DNA of 62,815 bases from Pseudoselenomonas ruminantium (GTDB lineage: Bacteria > Bacillota > Negativicutes > Selenomonadales > Selenomonadaceae): contig NZ_FNJQ01000022.1 of assembly GCF_900104055.1 (NCBI RefSeq), positions 1 to 62,815 of the forward strand, given 5' to 3'. Shown in pieces: positions 17,100 through 26,015 of the stretch (position 1 is its first letter; each line of letters begins with the position of its first letter). The translations under genes were made by a program, and so were the position numbers. The notes beneath the pieces were generated by a model, which was not told the DNA's origin, did not search any database, and saw nothing but the letters and a program-made list of their open reading frames with translations.

Positions 17100-17843
17100 T
17101 CACATAACCATGCCGCCGTCTACATTGATGACCTGGCCCGTGATATAGGATGCATTATCTGATACGAGGAACGCAACAGCGTTTGCTACGTCCTCCGGCG
17201 TGCCCATGCGGTTCAAGGGAATCCCCGTCAGCGTCATTTCCCGTGCCTTGTCCGTCATAGCTGCCGTCATATCCGTATCGATGAAGCCCGGTGCCACCAT
17301 ATTCACCGTAATGCCGCGAGCTGCCAGTTCCTTGGCTGCGGATTTCGAGAAACCAATCACACCAGCCTTGGCTGCCGCATAGTTGGTCTGACCGGCATTG
17401 CCCATCAGGCCGACAACCGAAGCCATATTGATGATACGGCCGCTGCGCTTCTTCATCATGAGCTTGGACACAAGCTTCGTGCAGTAGAACACGCCTTTGA
17501 GGTTCGTATTGATGACCGCATCGAAATCTTCGTCTTTCATGCGCATCATGAGACCATCACGCGTGATACCGGCATTGTTGACCAGGATATCAATCTGGCC
17601 AAAAGCCTCAACCGTGGCATTTACCATGGCTTCTACAGCCGCAGCATCTGCTACGTCAGCCTGCACGAGAATGGCCTCGCCGCCATTCTTCTCAATCTCA
17701 GCCTTGACCTCTTCCGCCTTGGCCGTGTTGCCCGCATAGTTAATGGCAACCTTGGCGCCTTCAGCGGCTAATTTCAGGGCAATGGCTCTGCCAATGCCGC
17801 GGGAAGCACCCGTTACGAGGGCAACTTTTCCATCTAAAAGCAT
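17100..17843 (-). CDS. fabG: 3-oxoacyl-[ACP] reductase
   Basis: This NADPH-dependent reductase performs the first reduction of the elongation cycle. It is a short-chain dehydrogenase of 247 residues with the cofactor motif [10 protein letters not shown], the structural [10 protein letters not shown] and the catalytic Ser and YAAAK of NMASVVGL and TNYAAAKAG. The C-terminal [12 protein letters not shown] is typical. The start at 17843 (MLLDGKVAL) has AGGAGG upstream; a longer frame to 17870 overlaps fabD and lacks a site. It begins one base after the fabD stop, implying coupled translation. Confidence 0.96.
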   Translation of the reverse strand: MLLDGKVALVTGASRGIGRAIALKLAAEGAKVAINYAGNTAKAEEVKAEIEKNGGEAILVQADVADAAAVEAMVNATVEAFGQIDILVNNAGITRDGLMMRMKDEDFDAVINTNLKGVFYCTKLVSKLMMKKRSGRIINMASVVGLMGNAGQTNYAAAKAGVIGFSKSAAKELAARGITVNMVAPGFIDTDMTAAMTDKAREMTLTGIPLNRMGTPEDVANAVAFLVSDNASYITGQVINVDGGMVM

Positions 17844-17844
17844 A

Positions 17845-18789
17845 TTAGCGAACCTCCTTGAAATAGTCAAGAGTTTTTTGCAGGGATTCGAGATTTTCTA
17901 CGTTCATGCTCGTGAGGCTCTTGTCAATGCGACGGTTGAAACCGCAGAGCGTCTTGCCCGGGCCGGCTTCTACGAAAGTATCAGCGCCGAATTCCTGCAT
18001 GGTCTTGACGCAGTCAATCCACTTGACCGGATGGTCAGCCTGAGCAACAAGATTAGCCTTGATATCAGCTGCGCTGGACTCCAGCTTGCCCGTATAGTTG
18101 GATACCACTGGAATCTTGGCATCGCGGATGTCAACCTTGTCCAGTTCAGCAGCCAGCTTAACCGCAGCAGGTTTCATCAGCGTGGAATGGAACGGTGCGG
18201 ATACCGGCAGGATAACTGCCTTCTTGGCACCAGCTTCCTTGAGCATTTCTACAGCAGCTTCAACGCCAGCCGTCGTGCCGGCGATAACCGTCTGCCCTGG
18301 GCAGTTGAAGTTAACGGCCTGTACTTCGCCGGCAGCTTCCGTAGCCTTGGCGCAGGCATCGACAATCACTTCATCAGCCAGGCCGATGATAGCAGCCATG
18401 CCGCCCTGGCCAACAGGAACAGCTTCCTGCATAAACTGACCGCGCTTGTGCACGAGCAGGACTGCATCCTGGAAGTCCAAGACGTCTGCAGCAACCAGAG
18501 CGGAATATTCGCCCAGGCTGTGACCGCCAACCACATCCGGCTGGATGCCATGTTCCTTCAGAATCTCGTTAGCAATAACGCTCATGGTCAGGATAGCGGG
18601 CTGCGTGTTAGCCGTCAGCTTCAGGTCTTCAGCCGGGCCTTCAAAGCACATATCCTTGATGGAATACCCCAGTGCCTCATCAGCCTCTTTGAAGAGCTTT
18701 TTGGCTACTTCATACTGCTCACAGAAATCCTTGCCCATGCCTACGGCCTGAGCACCCTGTCCCGGGAATACAAATGCTAATTTATTCAA
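17845..18789 (-). CDS. fabD: Malonyl-CoA:ACP transacylase
   Basis: It transfers malonyl from CoA to ACP to supply the elongation steps. The protein has 314 residues. The start motif is [10 protein letters not shown], the nucleophile Ser91 lies in [11 protein letters not shown], and the catalytic His is in SAPFHSTLM. The start is taken as TTG 18789 ([10 protein letters not shown]) with a GGGGG site upstream; an in-frame TTG at 18804 would add five residues. It follows fabK closely and is tightly linked to fabG. Confidence 0.95.
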   Translation of the reverse strand: MNKLAFVFPGQGAQAVGMGKDFCEQYEVAKKLFKEADEALGYSIKDMCFEGPAEDLKLTANTQPAILTMSVIANEILKEHGIQPDVVGGHSLGEYSALVAADVLDFQDAVLLVHKRGQFMQEAVPVGQGGMAAIIGLADEVIVDACAKATEAAGEVQAVNFNCPGQTVIAGTTAGVEAAVEMLKEAGAKKAVILPVSAPFHSTLMKPAAVKLAAELDKVDIRDAKIPVVSNYTGKLESSAADIKANLVAQADHPVKWIDCVKTMQEFGADTFVEAGPGKTLCGFNRRIDKSLTSMNVENLESLQKTLDYFKEVR

Positions 18790-18804
18790 GACTATAACCC
18801 CCAA

Positions 18805-19752
18805 TTACTTGCAATTCCCCTGAATAGACTCTATTACAGTCGGCAAACCGCCAACAATGTCTTCAATAATCTGTTTTACCGGCTTGATGTCATTGAGCAT
18901 GCCGGAAATCTCACCAATCATTACCGAGCCGTTTTCTACATCGCCTTCATGGGTTGCGCGATGCAGGCTGCCTGCGCCCAGTTTCTCGAGTTCTTCCGCA
19001 GAAGCACCGGCAGCTTCCATTTCCTCATACTTACGGGAAAGCTTATTGGCAATGATACGTGCCGGATGGCCAAGGCTCTTGCCCGTAACCACCGTGGAGC
19101 GGTCCTTAGCCTTCAGGACCAGTTTCTTATAGTTCTCATGGGCAATGCACTCTTCGCTGAGTACGAAGCGGGAACCCATCTGGATAGCCTGTGCACCCAG
19201 AGCAAAAGCTGCTGCCATGCCGCGGGAATCACCGATACCACCAGCACCGATTACCGGTACATCCACAGCATCCACTACCTGCGGCAGCAGAGCCATCGTG
19301 GTGATCTCGCCGATATGGCCGCCGGATTCCGTACCTTCGGCAATAACGGCATCGGCACCAGCGCGCACGAGGCGCTTAGCCAGGGCTACAGAAGCCACCA
19401 CAGGGATGACCTTCGTGCCGATTTCCTTAAGGGCCGGCATATATTCACCAGGGTTACCAGCACCAGTCGTGATAACCGGTACACGCTCATCGATAACAAC
19501 CTGCATGACTTCCTTAACGAACGGGCTCATGAGCATGATGTTCACGCCAAACGGCTTATCCGTCCAGCCCTTGCACTTCTGAATCTCTGCCCGCAGAACA
19601 TCGGGGGGCATGTGACCAGCACCGATAAGGCCCAGACCGCCGGCATTGGAAACTGCCGAAGCCAGTTCTGCCGTACCAATCCAAGCCATGCCGCCTTGGA
19701 AAATCGGGTACTTTATGTTCAGTAACTTACAGATTGCATTGTTTTCAAACAT
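18805..19752 (-). CDS. fabK: Enoyl-[ACP] reductase II (FMN)
   Basis: It performs the last reduction of the fatty acid cycle with FMN and NADH; FabK replaces FabI in many Firmicutes and resists triclosan. It has 315 residues. PIFQGGMAWIG begins the barrel, and ITTGAGNP, EGTESGGHIGE and IGAGGIGDSRG form the flavin pocket. QMGSRFVLSEEC is the usual phosphate-binding helix region. AGGAGG precedes the ATG. It follows plsX directly, whereas many relatives have fabH between these two. Confidence 0.93.
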   Translation of the reverse strand: MFENNAICKLLNIKYPIFQGGMAWIGTAELASAVSNAGGLGLIGAGHMPPDVLRAEIQKCKGWTDKPFGVNIMLMSPFVKEVMQVVIDERVPVITTGAGNPGEYMPALKEIGTKVIPVVASVALAKRLVRAGADAVIAEGTESGGHIGEITTMALLPQVVDAVDVPVIGAGGIGDSRGMAAAFALGAQAIQMGSRFVLSEECIAHENYKKLVLKAKDRSTVVTGKSLGHPARIIANKLSRKYEEMEAAGASAEELEKLGAGSLHRATHEGDVENGSVMIGEISGMLNDIKPVKQIIEDIVGGLPTVIESIQGNCK

Positions 19753-19805
19753 TAAATACGTCCTCCTTAGCCTCTCTCAATGCTGGATTCCTCGTCCGGC
19801 CACGA

Positions 19806-20825
19806 TTAAGACTCTTTCATTAACACTTCTTCTTGCTCCAAAGTTTCCTTGATATGCTCCAGGACCTTGCCGTTCACATAATCATTAGCCACTCCGATAG
19901 CACTGCAAATGGACTTTGCGTTCGACGAACCATGACTGATGATGCAAACGCCGTTGACACCCAAGAGCGGTGCACCGCCGTATTCGGAAGCATCCAGCCG
20001 CTTGCCCAGCTTCTTGAGCGTTGGCATCAGCAGCAATGCTCCGAGCTTTGCCAGGATACCGCCATCTTTGATGGCTTCCTTGATCAGTTTCATGATGGTC
20101 TTTGCTAAGCCCTCTGCAAATTTTAACACAACATTGCCTACAAATCCATCACAAATTACAACATCGAAATTTCCCTTCGGAATATCCCGGCCCTCTGCAT
20201 TGCCGCAGAAGTTGATGCTGTGCAGTTCCTTGAGCAGCGGATACGTCTCTCTGGCCTGCTCATTGCCCTTGGTCTCTTCCTCGCCGATGTTCAGCAATCC
20301 CACACGGGGATTCTTGATCCCGAACACATATTCCGCATAGATGGAACCCATCATGCCGCTCTGAACCAGATGGATGGGCTTTGAATCCACATTGGCACCG
20401 GAATCGAGCATCAGCGTAACGCCCTTGGTCGTCGGAATCGGCGTCGCTATGGTCGGCCGGCCAATGCCCTTGATGCGCTTCAGGATCAGCTGCGCTGCGG
20501 TGACGGCAGCACCAGTACTGCCAGCGGAAAGCACGGCATCGCACTCACCGTCCTTGACCAGTCTGGTTGCTACCACCACGGAAGAATCTTTCTTCGTCCG
20601 TACCGCATCAGCAGGATGTTCATCCATCTCAATGACCTGACTCGTATGGTGAATGGTAATGCCGAGATTTTCCCAGCCCCGTTCACGCTTCAGGACCTCG
20701 CGGATCTTCTCTTCATCACCTACGAGGACGATCTCACAACCATATTTTTTCGCCGCCCGCACGGCACCGAAAACGATCTGCTCGGGAGCAAAATCGCCTC
20801 CCATTGCATCTACTGCAATTTTCAC
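19806..20825 (-). CDS. plsX: Phosphate acyltransferase
   Basis: It converts acyl-ACP to acyl-phosphate for PlsY, linking fatty acid to phospholipid synthesis at the inner face of the membrane. The protein has 339 residues and starts MKIAVDAMGGDFAPE, the family hallmark. It also contains LDSGANVDSKP and VICDGFVGNVVLK. The start codon is GTG (20825) with GGGGG upstream. It is the second gene of the fapR operon, 15 bp after fapR. Confidence 0.96.
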   Translation of the reverse strand: MKIAVDAMGGDFAPEQIVFGAVRAAKKYGCEIVLVGDEEKIREVLKRERGWENLGITIHHTSQVIEMDEHPADAVRTKKDSSVVVATRLVKDGECDAVLSAGSTGAAVTAAQLILKRIKGIGRPTIATPIPTTKGVTLMLDSGANVDSKPIHLVQSGMMGSIYAEYVFGIKNPRVGLLNIGEEETKGNEQARETYPLLKELHSINFCGNAEGRDIPKGNFDVVICDGFVGNVVLKFAEGLAKTIMKLIKEAIKDGGILAKLGALLLMPTLKKLGKRLDASEYGGAPLLGVNGVCIISHGSSNAKSICSAIGVANDYVNGKVLEHIKETLEQEEVLMKES

Positions 20826-20840
20826 GAATCCATTTCCCCC

Positions 20841-21401
20841 TTATCTGTCTCCCCAGGAAACCACGATGAATTTCGCGCGGAAAACTTCTTGGGTTTCATT
20901 ATGGGTTTTTACCCATATAAAATATTTATTGCCTCGCACTTTGACGATTTCCGCCTTGGCAATCAGCTTTTCACCTACATGAACAGGCACCTTGTACTTC
21001 ACATTAGCTACGCCGGTGACCGCCATAGGTGCATCCACAATGGCCATGGCCAGGGAATCTGCCTGAGAGAACATATAATGTCCCTTGGCAATCTGCGTCT
21101 TGGCAAAGACCATATCCTCCGTAATTCTCAGCAAGGAAATGCCCGAATGACCAAGTTCGAGGTCAATGAGTTCACCGACCACTTCACCACTTTGGATGGA
21201 TTTTACCTTGTTCTGGGCATTTTCCGCCATCTTGCGAATGCGGCCCCGCAGTTCCGGAATTCCGAGTTCCAAACGATCCAAACGGATAGTCTGCACGCTG
21301 ACATCCAGCTGCTTGGCCAGTTCCTCATCCGTCAGGAATGGTTTCAACTTTACCTTCTCAATCAATAGTTCCTGACGGATTTTTTTCTTGACTCTTGCCA
21401 T
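20841..21401 (-). CDS. fapR: Transcription factor FapR (malonyl-CoA-responsive lipid repressor)
   Basis: FapR represses fatty acid and phospholipid genes until malonyl-CoA binds. It has 186 residues. An N-terminal helix-turn-helix (about 1-60, with LTDEELAKQLDVSVQTIRLD) is joined to a hot-dog effector domain ending in RGNKYFIWVKTHNETQEVFRA. The start at 21401 follows AGGAGG. It is the first gene of the operon, and a FapR-type box lies between the promoter and the start, indicating autoregulation as in Bacillus. Confidence 0.95.
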   Translation of the reverse strand: MARVKKKIRQELLIEKVKLKPFLTDEELAKQLDVSVQTIRLDRLELGIPELRGRIRKMAENAQNKVKSIQSGEVVGELIDLELGHSGISLLRITEDMVFAKTQIAKGHYMFSQADSLAMAIVDAPMAVTGVANVKYKVPVHVGEKLIAKAEIVKVRGNKYFIWVKTHNETQEVFRAKFIVVSWGDR

Positions 21402-21420
21402 TCGTACACCTCCTTCCAAA

Positions 21421-21439
21421 TTTAGTACCTGCTATTACG
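21421..21439. promoter_or_regulatory. FapR operator in the 5' UTR of the fapR operon
   Basis: TTTAGTACCTGCTATTACG has one excellent half (TTAGTACCTG) of the FapR inverted repeat and a degenerate second half. It starts about 12 bp after the predicted transcription start, a position where FapR blocks transcription in Bacillus. Confidence 0.65.
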
Positions 21440-21456
21440 TTCTCATAACATTGCCT

Positions 21457-21485
21457 ATTATACGTTGTACATCCTAAAAATGCAA
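21457..21485 (-). promoter_or_regulatory. Promoter of the fapR-fab operon
   Basis: TTGCAT (21480-21485), a 17-bp spacer and a perfect TATAAT (21457-21462) on the minus strand, about 55 bp before the fapR start. Confidence 0.8.
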
Positions 21486-21541
21486 GGGACAAATGACATT
21501 TTTTCGTACCGCACTCTTTTGTAAAAAGCTTCAGAAAATTA

Positions 21542-21570
21542 TTGACTTTAACGCTTTTCTATGCTATCAT
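21542..21570 (+). promoter_or_regulatory. Promoter of the unassigned structured RNA
   Basis: TTGACT (21542-21547), 17 bp, TATCAT (21565-21570). It is back to back with the fapR promoter and about 350 bp before the IMP dehydrogenase start. Confidence 0.7.
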
Positions 21571-21576
21571 ATCTGT

Positions 21577-21770
21577 AAGTTAGATAAAGAAGCAACTCGA
21601 AAAAGGTAATAGCTAGCCGTAGAGAAGCTTCATCTAATAGCAGTTCTGGCTCGTGAAGGAGGGGAGTCCAATGGGCCCGTAAGACTGGTTCCCATGAAAA
21701 AGATGAAAATAGAATACGTGATGATTAACTAGCAGCTTGACCGGGTAAGGCAGGCTGCTAGTTGCATTTC
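21577..21770 (+). ncRNA. Unassigned structured RNA of about 190 nt (sRNA or riboswitch-like leader)
   Basis: No protein frame fits this gap, but it is densely paired. TTAGAT + GAAGC (21580-21593) pair perfectly with GCTTC + ATCTAA (21627-21637). A GGGGAGTCC...GACTGGTTCCC region lies in the middle. A perfect 10-bp hairpin AACTAGCAGC/GCTGCTAGTT (21727-21763) is followed by a moderately T-rich stretch. The segment CTAATAGCAG (21634-21643) nearly repeats the left arm of that hairpin, so the right arm has two possible partners, as in attenuators. I could not match it to 6S, tmRNA, SRP, T-box, SAM, TPP or purine classes by eye. Confidence 0.55.
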
Positions 21771-21815
21771 CTTATTATATAAGTGTAAAGTTGTAACATG
21801 AATTTTATTTTCTGA

Positions 21816-21845
21816 TTGACACGAGGTTACCATATATATTAAGAT
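21816..21845 (+). promoter_or_regulatory. Probable promoter of the IMP dehydrogenase gene
   Basis: TTGACA (21816-21821) with TAAGAT 18 bp downstream (21840-21845). A GGCGG/CCGCC hairpin (21862-21877) lies in the following 80-bp leader. If active, the gene need not depend on the RNA at 21577-21770. Confidence 0.5.
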
Positions 21846-21923
21846 ATAAAACAATATACATGGCGGTATATGCCGCCTGTAGCTTTATGTAGATTCCATA
21901 GTATCAAGAAAGAAGGGGTTAAG

Positions 21924-23432
21924 TTGGCATTCTATTTTGAAGAACCATCACACACTTTTGGCGAGTATCTCCTCGTTCCCGGCTATTCCTCGGACAAATG
22001 CATCCCGGCAAATGTTTCCTTGAAAACACCGCTGGTCAAGTTCCGCAAGGGTGAGGAACCGAAGATCACCATGAACATCCCTATGACCTCTGCAATCATG
22101 CAGGCGGTTTCCGATGACAACATGGCTATCGCACTGGCCAAAGAGGGCGGTGTGTCCTTCATCTACGGTTCCCAGAGCATCGAAAATGAAGCCGCTATGG
22201 TTTCCCGTGTGAAACATTATAAATCCGGTTTTGTCAGCAGCGACTCCAACATCAAGCCCTCCACTACCCTGGGCGAAATCCTCGACCTGCTGCAGGATAC
22301 TGGCCACTCCACGATGGCTGTAACGGAAGACGGCACGGCCAATGGCAAGCTCCTGGGTATCGTCACGAGCCGTGACTACCGTGTTTCCCGCATGTCCATG
22401 GATACACCGGCCAGCGAATTTATGACGGCCTTCGAGAATCTGGTTTATGCTAAGGCCGAAGAAGTCACCACGATTGGTCAGGCCAACGATATCATCTGGG
22501 AAAACAAGCTGAACATGCTCCCGATCATCGACAAGAACCAGCGTCTCCTCTACATGGTTTTCCGTAAAGACTACAATGCCAACAAAGACAATGAGCTCGA
22601 ACTCATTGACGACAACAAGCGCTACATCGTTGGTGCTGGTATCAACACCCGCGATTACGCTGAGCGCGTGCCTGCCCTGCTGGAAGCTGGCGCCGATGTT
22701 CTCTGCATCGACTCCTCCGAAGGCTTCTCCGAATGGCAGCGCATCACCCTCAAATACATCCATGAAAACTTCGGCGAAGATGTTAAAGTCGGTGCCGGCA
22801 ATGTCGTTGACGCCGAAGGCTTCCGCTTCCTGGCTGAAGCTGGCGCAGACTTCATCAAAGTCGGTATCGGCGGCGGCTCCATCTGCATCACCCGCGAAAC
22901 CAAGGGTATCGGCCGCGGTCAGGCTACGGCACTGATTGACGTTTGCCGTGAGCGCGATAAGTATTATGAAGAAACCGGCATCTACATTCCGGTCTGCTCC
23001 GATGGTGGTATCGTCCATGACTATCACATGACGCTGGCTCTGGCCATGGGTGCAGACTTCCTGATGCTGGGCCGCTACTTCTCCCGCTTTGACGAAAGCC
23101 CGACGGATAAGGTCAAAGTCAACGGCACCTACTACAAGGAATACTGGGGCGAAGGTTCCAACCGTGCCCGCAACTGGCAGCGTTACGACCTGGGCGGCTC
23201 CAAGAAACTCTCCTTCGAAGAAGGCGTTGACTCTTATGTTCCTTACGCCGGCCCGCTCAAGGACAACGTTGGCACGACTCTGGCCAAGATCCGCAGCACC
23301 ATGTGCAACTGCGGCTCCCTGTCCCTGCCCGAGTTCCGCGACAAGGCAAAACTCACGCTGGTATCTGCTACGAGTATCGTCGAAGGCGGTTCCCATGACG
23401 TAATCCTTCGCGATCGTCTCGGCCGCGAGTAA
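21924..23432 (+). CDS. guaB: IMP dehydrogenase
   Basis: It oxidises IMP to XMP with NAD+, the first step to guanine nucleotides. The 502-residue barrel enzyme has a paired CBS regulatory domain at about 105-225 ([13 protein letters not shown] and VTSRDY). The catalytic loop is [15 protein letters not shown], with the nucleophile Cys321. [11 protein letters not shown] and [11 protein letters not shown] form the phosphate site. The usual GPGS of the loop is GGGS here, a variant seen in the 500-residue anaerobe subfamily. The start is TTG 21924 after GAAGGGG; the ATG at 21870 would add 18 unlikely residues. It is transcribed alone and followed by a strong terminator. Confidence 0.93.
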   Translation: MAFYFEEPSHTFGEYLLVPGYSSDKCIPANVSLKTPLVKFRKGEEPKITMNIPMTSAIMQAVSDDNMAIALAKEGGVSFIYGSQSIENEAAMVSRVKHYKSGFVSSDSNIKPSTTLGEILDLLQDTGHSTMAVTEDGTANGKLLGIVTSRDYRVSRMSMDTPASEFMTAFENLVYAKAEEVTTIGQANDIIWENKLNMLPIIDKNQRLLYMVFRKDYNANKDNELELIDDNKRYIVGAGINTRDYAERVPALLEAGADVLCIDSSEGFSEWQRITLKYIHENFGEDVKVGAGNVVDAEGFRFLAEAGADFIKVGIGGGSICITRETKGIGRGQATALIDVCRERDKYYEETGIYIPVCSDGGIVHDYHMTLALAMGADFLMLGRYFSRFDESPTDKVKVNGTYYKEYWGEGSNRARNWQRYDLGGSKKLSFEEGVDSYVPYAGPLKDNVGTTLAKIRSTMCNCGSLSLPEFRDKAKLTLVSATSIVEGGSHDVILRDRLGRE

Positions 23433-23447
23433 TAATATCCATAAGAA

Positions 23448-23482
23448 AAATCCTCTTTTTCTCAGAAAAAGAGGATTTTTTT
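23448..23482 (+). terminator. Intrinsic terminator of the IMP dehydrogenase gene
   Basis: A 13-bp stem AAATCCTCTTTTT/AAAAAGAGGATTT with a CTCAG loop and a T tail, 15 bp after the stop. Confidence 0.9.
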
Positions 23483-23504
23483 AATCGTATCGCGAAATAT
23501 ACAC

Positions 23505-23622
23505 TTAGGTTACCAATCGAATGTGTGTTAATCCTTCTTCCCCTTGAAACACAGTAAAGAAGGTTAATGCACGGCGTTCCCCTTCTGCATTGCGCTGCGG
23601 CTTTGCCCGCAGCGCCTTTTTT
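23505..23622 (+). ncRNA. Candidate small RNA with its own terminator
   Basis: This gap lies after the IMP dehydrogenase terminator. It holds a stem TTAATCCTTCTT/AAGAAGGTTAA (23528-23539 and 23557-23567). It ends in a strong plus-strand terminator, GCGCTGCGG/CCGCAGCGC (23592-23615) plus six T. No plus-strand gene needs a second terminator here. No clear promoter was found, so a backup terminator remains possible. Confidence 0.35.
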
Positions 23623-23633
23623 ATTGCGAACGC

Positions 23634-24476
23634 TCAGCGCACGAAACGCGCCTTCAGCATCAGTGTCACAAAGAAAATCAATGCGGCCAGCACCACGATG
23701 GTTGCCCCGGCTGCCATATTGCAGTAATAAGCCAGCAGCAGACCGCTGAAACCAGCAGCCATCGCGATGATTACGGAAATGAGCTGGTACTCCTTCACAT
23801 TATTGGTCACATTGCGGGCAGCGGCCGCAGGCAGAACCAGCAGGGCATTGATGATCAGGATGCCCACCCATTGGATGCTGATGGCCACCACGACCGCCAG
23901 CAGGGCCGCAAAGACACTTTCCACCCAGAACGTACTGATGCCACGGCTGCGCGCAAAGGCTGAATTGATGGAAAGGACCAGCAGGCGGTTAAAGAGAAAG
24001 CCCCAGCCGGCCAGCACCAGCACAAAGACCAACAGCAGCGCCTTCAGATCATCTGCCGTAATGCTCAGCACATCACCAATCAGAAAGGAAGAAAATTTAT
24101 TGAAGCCGCCCCCATGGCTCATGATCATCAAGCCGATGGCAATGGCCGTGGACGAAAACACACCGATGATCGTATCGGTGGAAGCCGTGCTCCGGTTCTT
24201 GATATAGGTGATAAACACCGCAAAGGCAATGGAAAAGATAATCAAGGACAGCAAGGGCGAGGTCATCCCCAGCAGAACGCCGATGGCAATACCGGTAAAG
24301 GCACCATGTCCCAACGAATCCGAGAAGAAGGCCATGCGATTGGATACCACCATGGTACTGAGCAGGCCAAACAGCGGCGTGATCAGCGAGATGGCCAGAA
24401 ACGCATTCTTCATGAAGGTATAATGCACCCAGTCAAAGGGCAGCAGCATATCCATCAGGTTATAGATTTCCGTCAT
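23634..24476 (-). CDS. Metal ABC transporter permease (ZnuB/MntB-type)
   Basis: The membrane subunit of a zinc- or manganese-type importer: 280 residues, about eight hydrophobic segments. The family motif SDSLGHGAFTGIAIG follows the second segment, and VLPAAAARNV lies near the C-terminus. Its ATG overlaps the end of the ATPase gene by 4 bp (ATGA), so the two are translationally coupled. No substrate-binding lipoprotein gene is in the operon, so it must be supplied from elsewhere. Metal specificity cannot be told from sequence. Confidence 0.85.
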   Translation of the reverse strand: MTEIYNLMDMLLPFDWVHYTFMKNAFLAISLITPLFGLLSTMVVSNRMAFFSDSLGHGAFTGIAIGVLLGMTSPLLSLIIFSIAFAVFITYIKNRSTASTDTIIGVFSSTAIAIGLMIMSHGGGFNKFSSFLIGDVLSITADDLKALLLVFVLVLAGWGFLFNRLLVLSINSAFARSRGISTFWVESVFAALLAVVVAISIQWVGILIINALLVLPAAAARNVTNNVKEYQLISVIIAMAAGFSGLLLAYYCNMAAGATIVVLAALIFFVTLMLKARFVR

Positions 24477-25261
24477 TCTGCCCCCTCCTTTCCTGCGCTG
24501 GCCAACATGCCAAAGATCTGCCGGGTGCGCTTATCGGCAAAGACTTCCTCCGGCGTACCGCTCATCACCACGCCCTTGTTCAGCAGCACCACCTGATCGG
24601 CATGTTTGGCCACCATATTGAGGTCATGGGAAATCAGCAGGATGGCCATATCCTCTTTCTCGCGCAATTCCGCCAAGATCTCATAGAAGAGTTCCAGGCC
24701 GTTCTGGTCCACACCGGAAACCGGCTCATCGAGCAGCAGCAAATCCGGCAGAGGATCAAGCGCCAAGGCCAGCAACACCCGCTGCAACTCACCGCCTGAC
24801 AAGGCTCCTAACCGCCTGTCCAGCAGATGCTCGGCATGTACCCGGGCAAGACTCTTCACGATCCGCGCATTGAGCTTGCGGCCCGAAGTCAGCCACACAG
24901 GCTTCTCGCCTAAGCAGGCCAGAAAGATATCCTTGACGCTTATCGGCGCACTCACATCGAAATTCAGATACTGCGGCACGTAGCCAATTACCGGCTGGTT
25001 GCCCCGCCGTCCCTCGGCATCGGCATAGTGAAGCCTGCCCTTATGCGGCACCTCTCCCAGGATGGCCTTCAGCAGCGTACTCTTCCCCGCTCCGTTCGGT
25101 CCAATAAGCGCCGTCAGCTGACCGCAATGCAGATGGATGTTCACATCCTCAAATATCGTAAGGTTCCCCGCCTGCACCGTGAAATTCTCGATCTTCGTGC
25201 AGCAGAGCTTGGCACAGTCCGAGCAGGACGAGGCCTTATGATGCATGATATTCCGAAACAA
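24473..25261 (-). CDS. Metal ABC transporter ATP-binding protein with Cys/His-rich N-terminus
   Basis: The ATPase subunit of the metal importer, 262 residues. Walker A is GPNGAGKST, the signature LSGGELQRV and Walker B LLLLDEPVSGVD. Ahead of the ATPase fold lies an extension with HHKASSCSDCAKLCC, two His and four Cys that could bind metal. ZnuC proteins normally lack it. The start is TTG 25261 with AAAGGAG nine bases upstream; an ATG five codons later would still keep the cysteines. It lies third in the operon, 15 bp after the ABC-2 permease. Confidence 0.85.
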   Translation of the reverse strand: MFRNIMHHKASSCSDCAKLCCTKIENFTVQAGNLTIFEDVNIHLHCGQLTALIGPNGAGKSTLLKAILGEVPHKGRLHYADAEGRRGNQPVIGYVPQYLNFDVSAPISVKDIFLACLGEKPVWLTSGRKLNARIVKSLARVHAEHLLDRRLGALSGGELQRVLLALALDPLPDLLLLDEPVSGVDQNGLELFYEILAELREKEDMAILLISHDLNMVAKHADQVVLLNKGVVMSGTPEEVFADKRTRQIFGMLASAGKEGAE

Positions 25262-25276
25262 AACTCCTTACTCCTT

Positions 25277-26014
25277 TCACCGCACCAGATTGCGGAACGC
25301 TCGGCTGCCCAAATAAAAGCCGCCAACAGCATAAACGCCCAGCACCACCAAAGATACAAGCTCTACACCATTGCCGCCCGCAAGGCTCCTAAGCAGGAAG
25401 CTCGTATGGGTAAGCGGCAGGATTTCGATGAAATACCGCAATAGAGCCGGCAGGGCATGGGTGGAAAAAAATGTACCGCACAAGAACGACATGGGCAGCA
25501 AAATATAGGTATTGACCTGACTCATTTCCTCATAGGTACTGATCTTCATCGCCGCAAAGAAGCCGATTTCGGCAAAGATAATGCAGTTCAGCACAAGCAC
25601 AAGCAATAACAGCGGCGATAACTGCAGGTTCGCCCCAAACAGGAACGCCAGGACGACAATAATCGCACTGGAAATCAAGCCTCTGAGCACTGCCGCCAGC
25701 ACCTTGCCCAGTACATAGGCTTCCGGCACAATTGGCGCGATCAGATATTCTTCCAGGCTCTTATGGTAGATGCGCTCGGCATGCACCGGCGTAATGCTGT
25801 TGAAGCTGATATTCATGGAATTGAGCGCCAGTATCCCCGGCACAAGAAAATCCAGGTAACTTCCCCCGCTGACCTGAATACTGCGCCCCAAGCCCCAGCC
25901 AAAGGCCACGAGATAAAGCATTGGCGCGACCATGCGTGCCAGGATGAATTTCGTCAGCCGCCGTTTTAGAACCACCCAGTCCCGCCAAAAGACGGTCCAA
26001 ACATCATATAGCAA
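25277..26014 (-). CDS. ABC-2 type transporter permease
   Basis: A six-segment ABC-2 membrane protein of about 245 residues, of the NodJ/drug-exporter type. It has the conserved RMVAPMLYLVAFGWGLG after the first segment and a C-terminal YLGSRAFRNLVR. Together with the ATPase just upstream it forms an exporter whose cargo is unknown. I chose TTG 26014, eight bases after AAGGAGG and directly past the ATPase stop; an ATG at 26056 would overlap the ATPase by 41 bp and has no site. The metal transporter genes follow in the same operon. Confidence 0.8.
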   Translation of the reverse strand: MLYDVWTVFWRDWVVLKRRLTKFILARMVAPMLYLVAFGWGLGRSIQVSGGSYLDFLVPGILALNSMNISFNSITPVHAERIYHKSLEEYLIAPIVPEAYVLGKVLAAVLRGLISSAIIVVLAFLFGANLQLSPLLLLVLVLNCIIFAEIGFFAAMKISTYEEMSQVNTYILLPMSFLCGTFFSTHALPALLRYFIEILPLTHTSFLLRSLAGGNGVELVSLVVLGVYAVGGFYLGSRAFRNLVR

Positions 26015-26015
26015 A

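Noticed and set aside
21577-21770. Assignment of this RNA as 6S, SRP RNA, tmRNA or a SAM/TPP/ykkC-type riboswitch
   Set aside because: Conserved cores of those classes are absent or match only by a few bases (for example GACTGGT), so it is left unassigned.
23567-23749. 60-codon plus-strand frame
   Set aside because: It crosses a strong terminator and the 3' end of the ZnuB-like gene and has no start signal.
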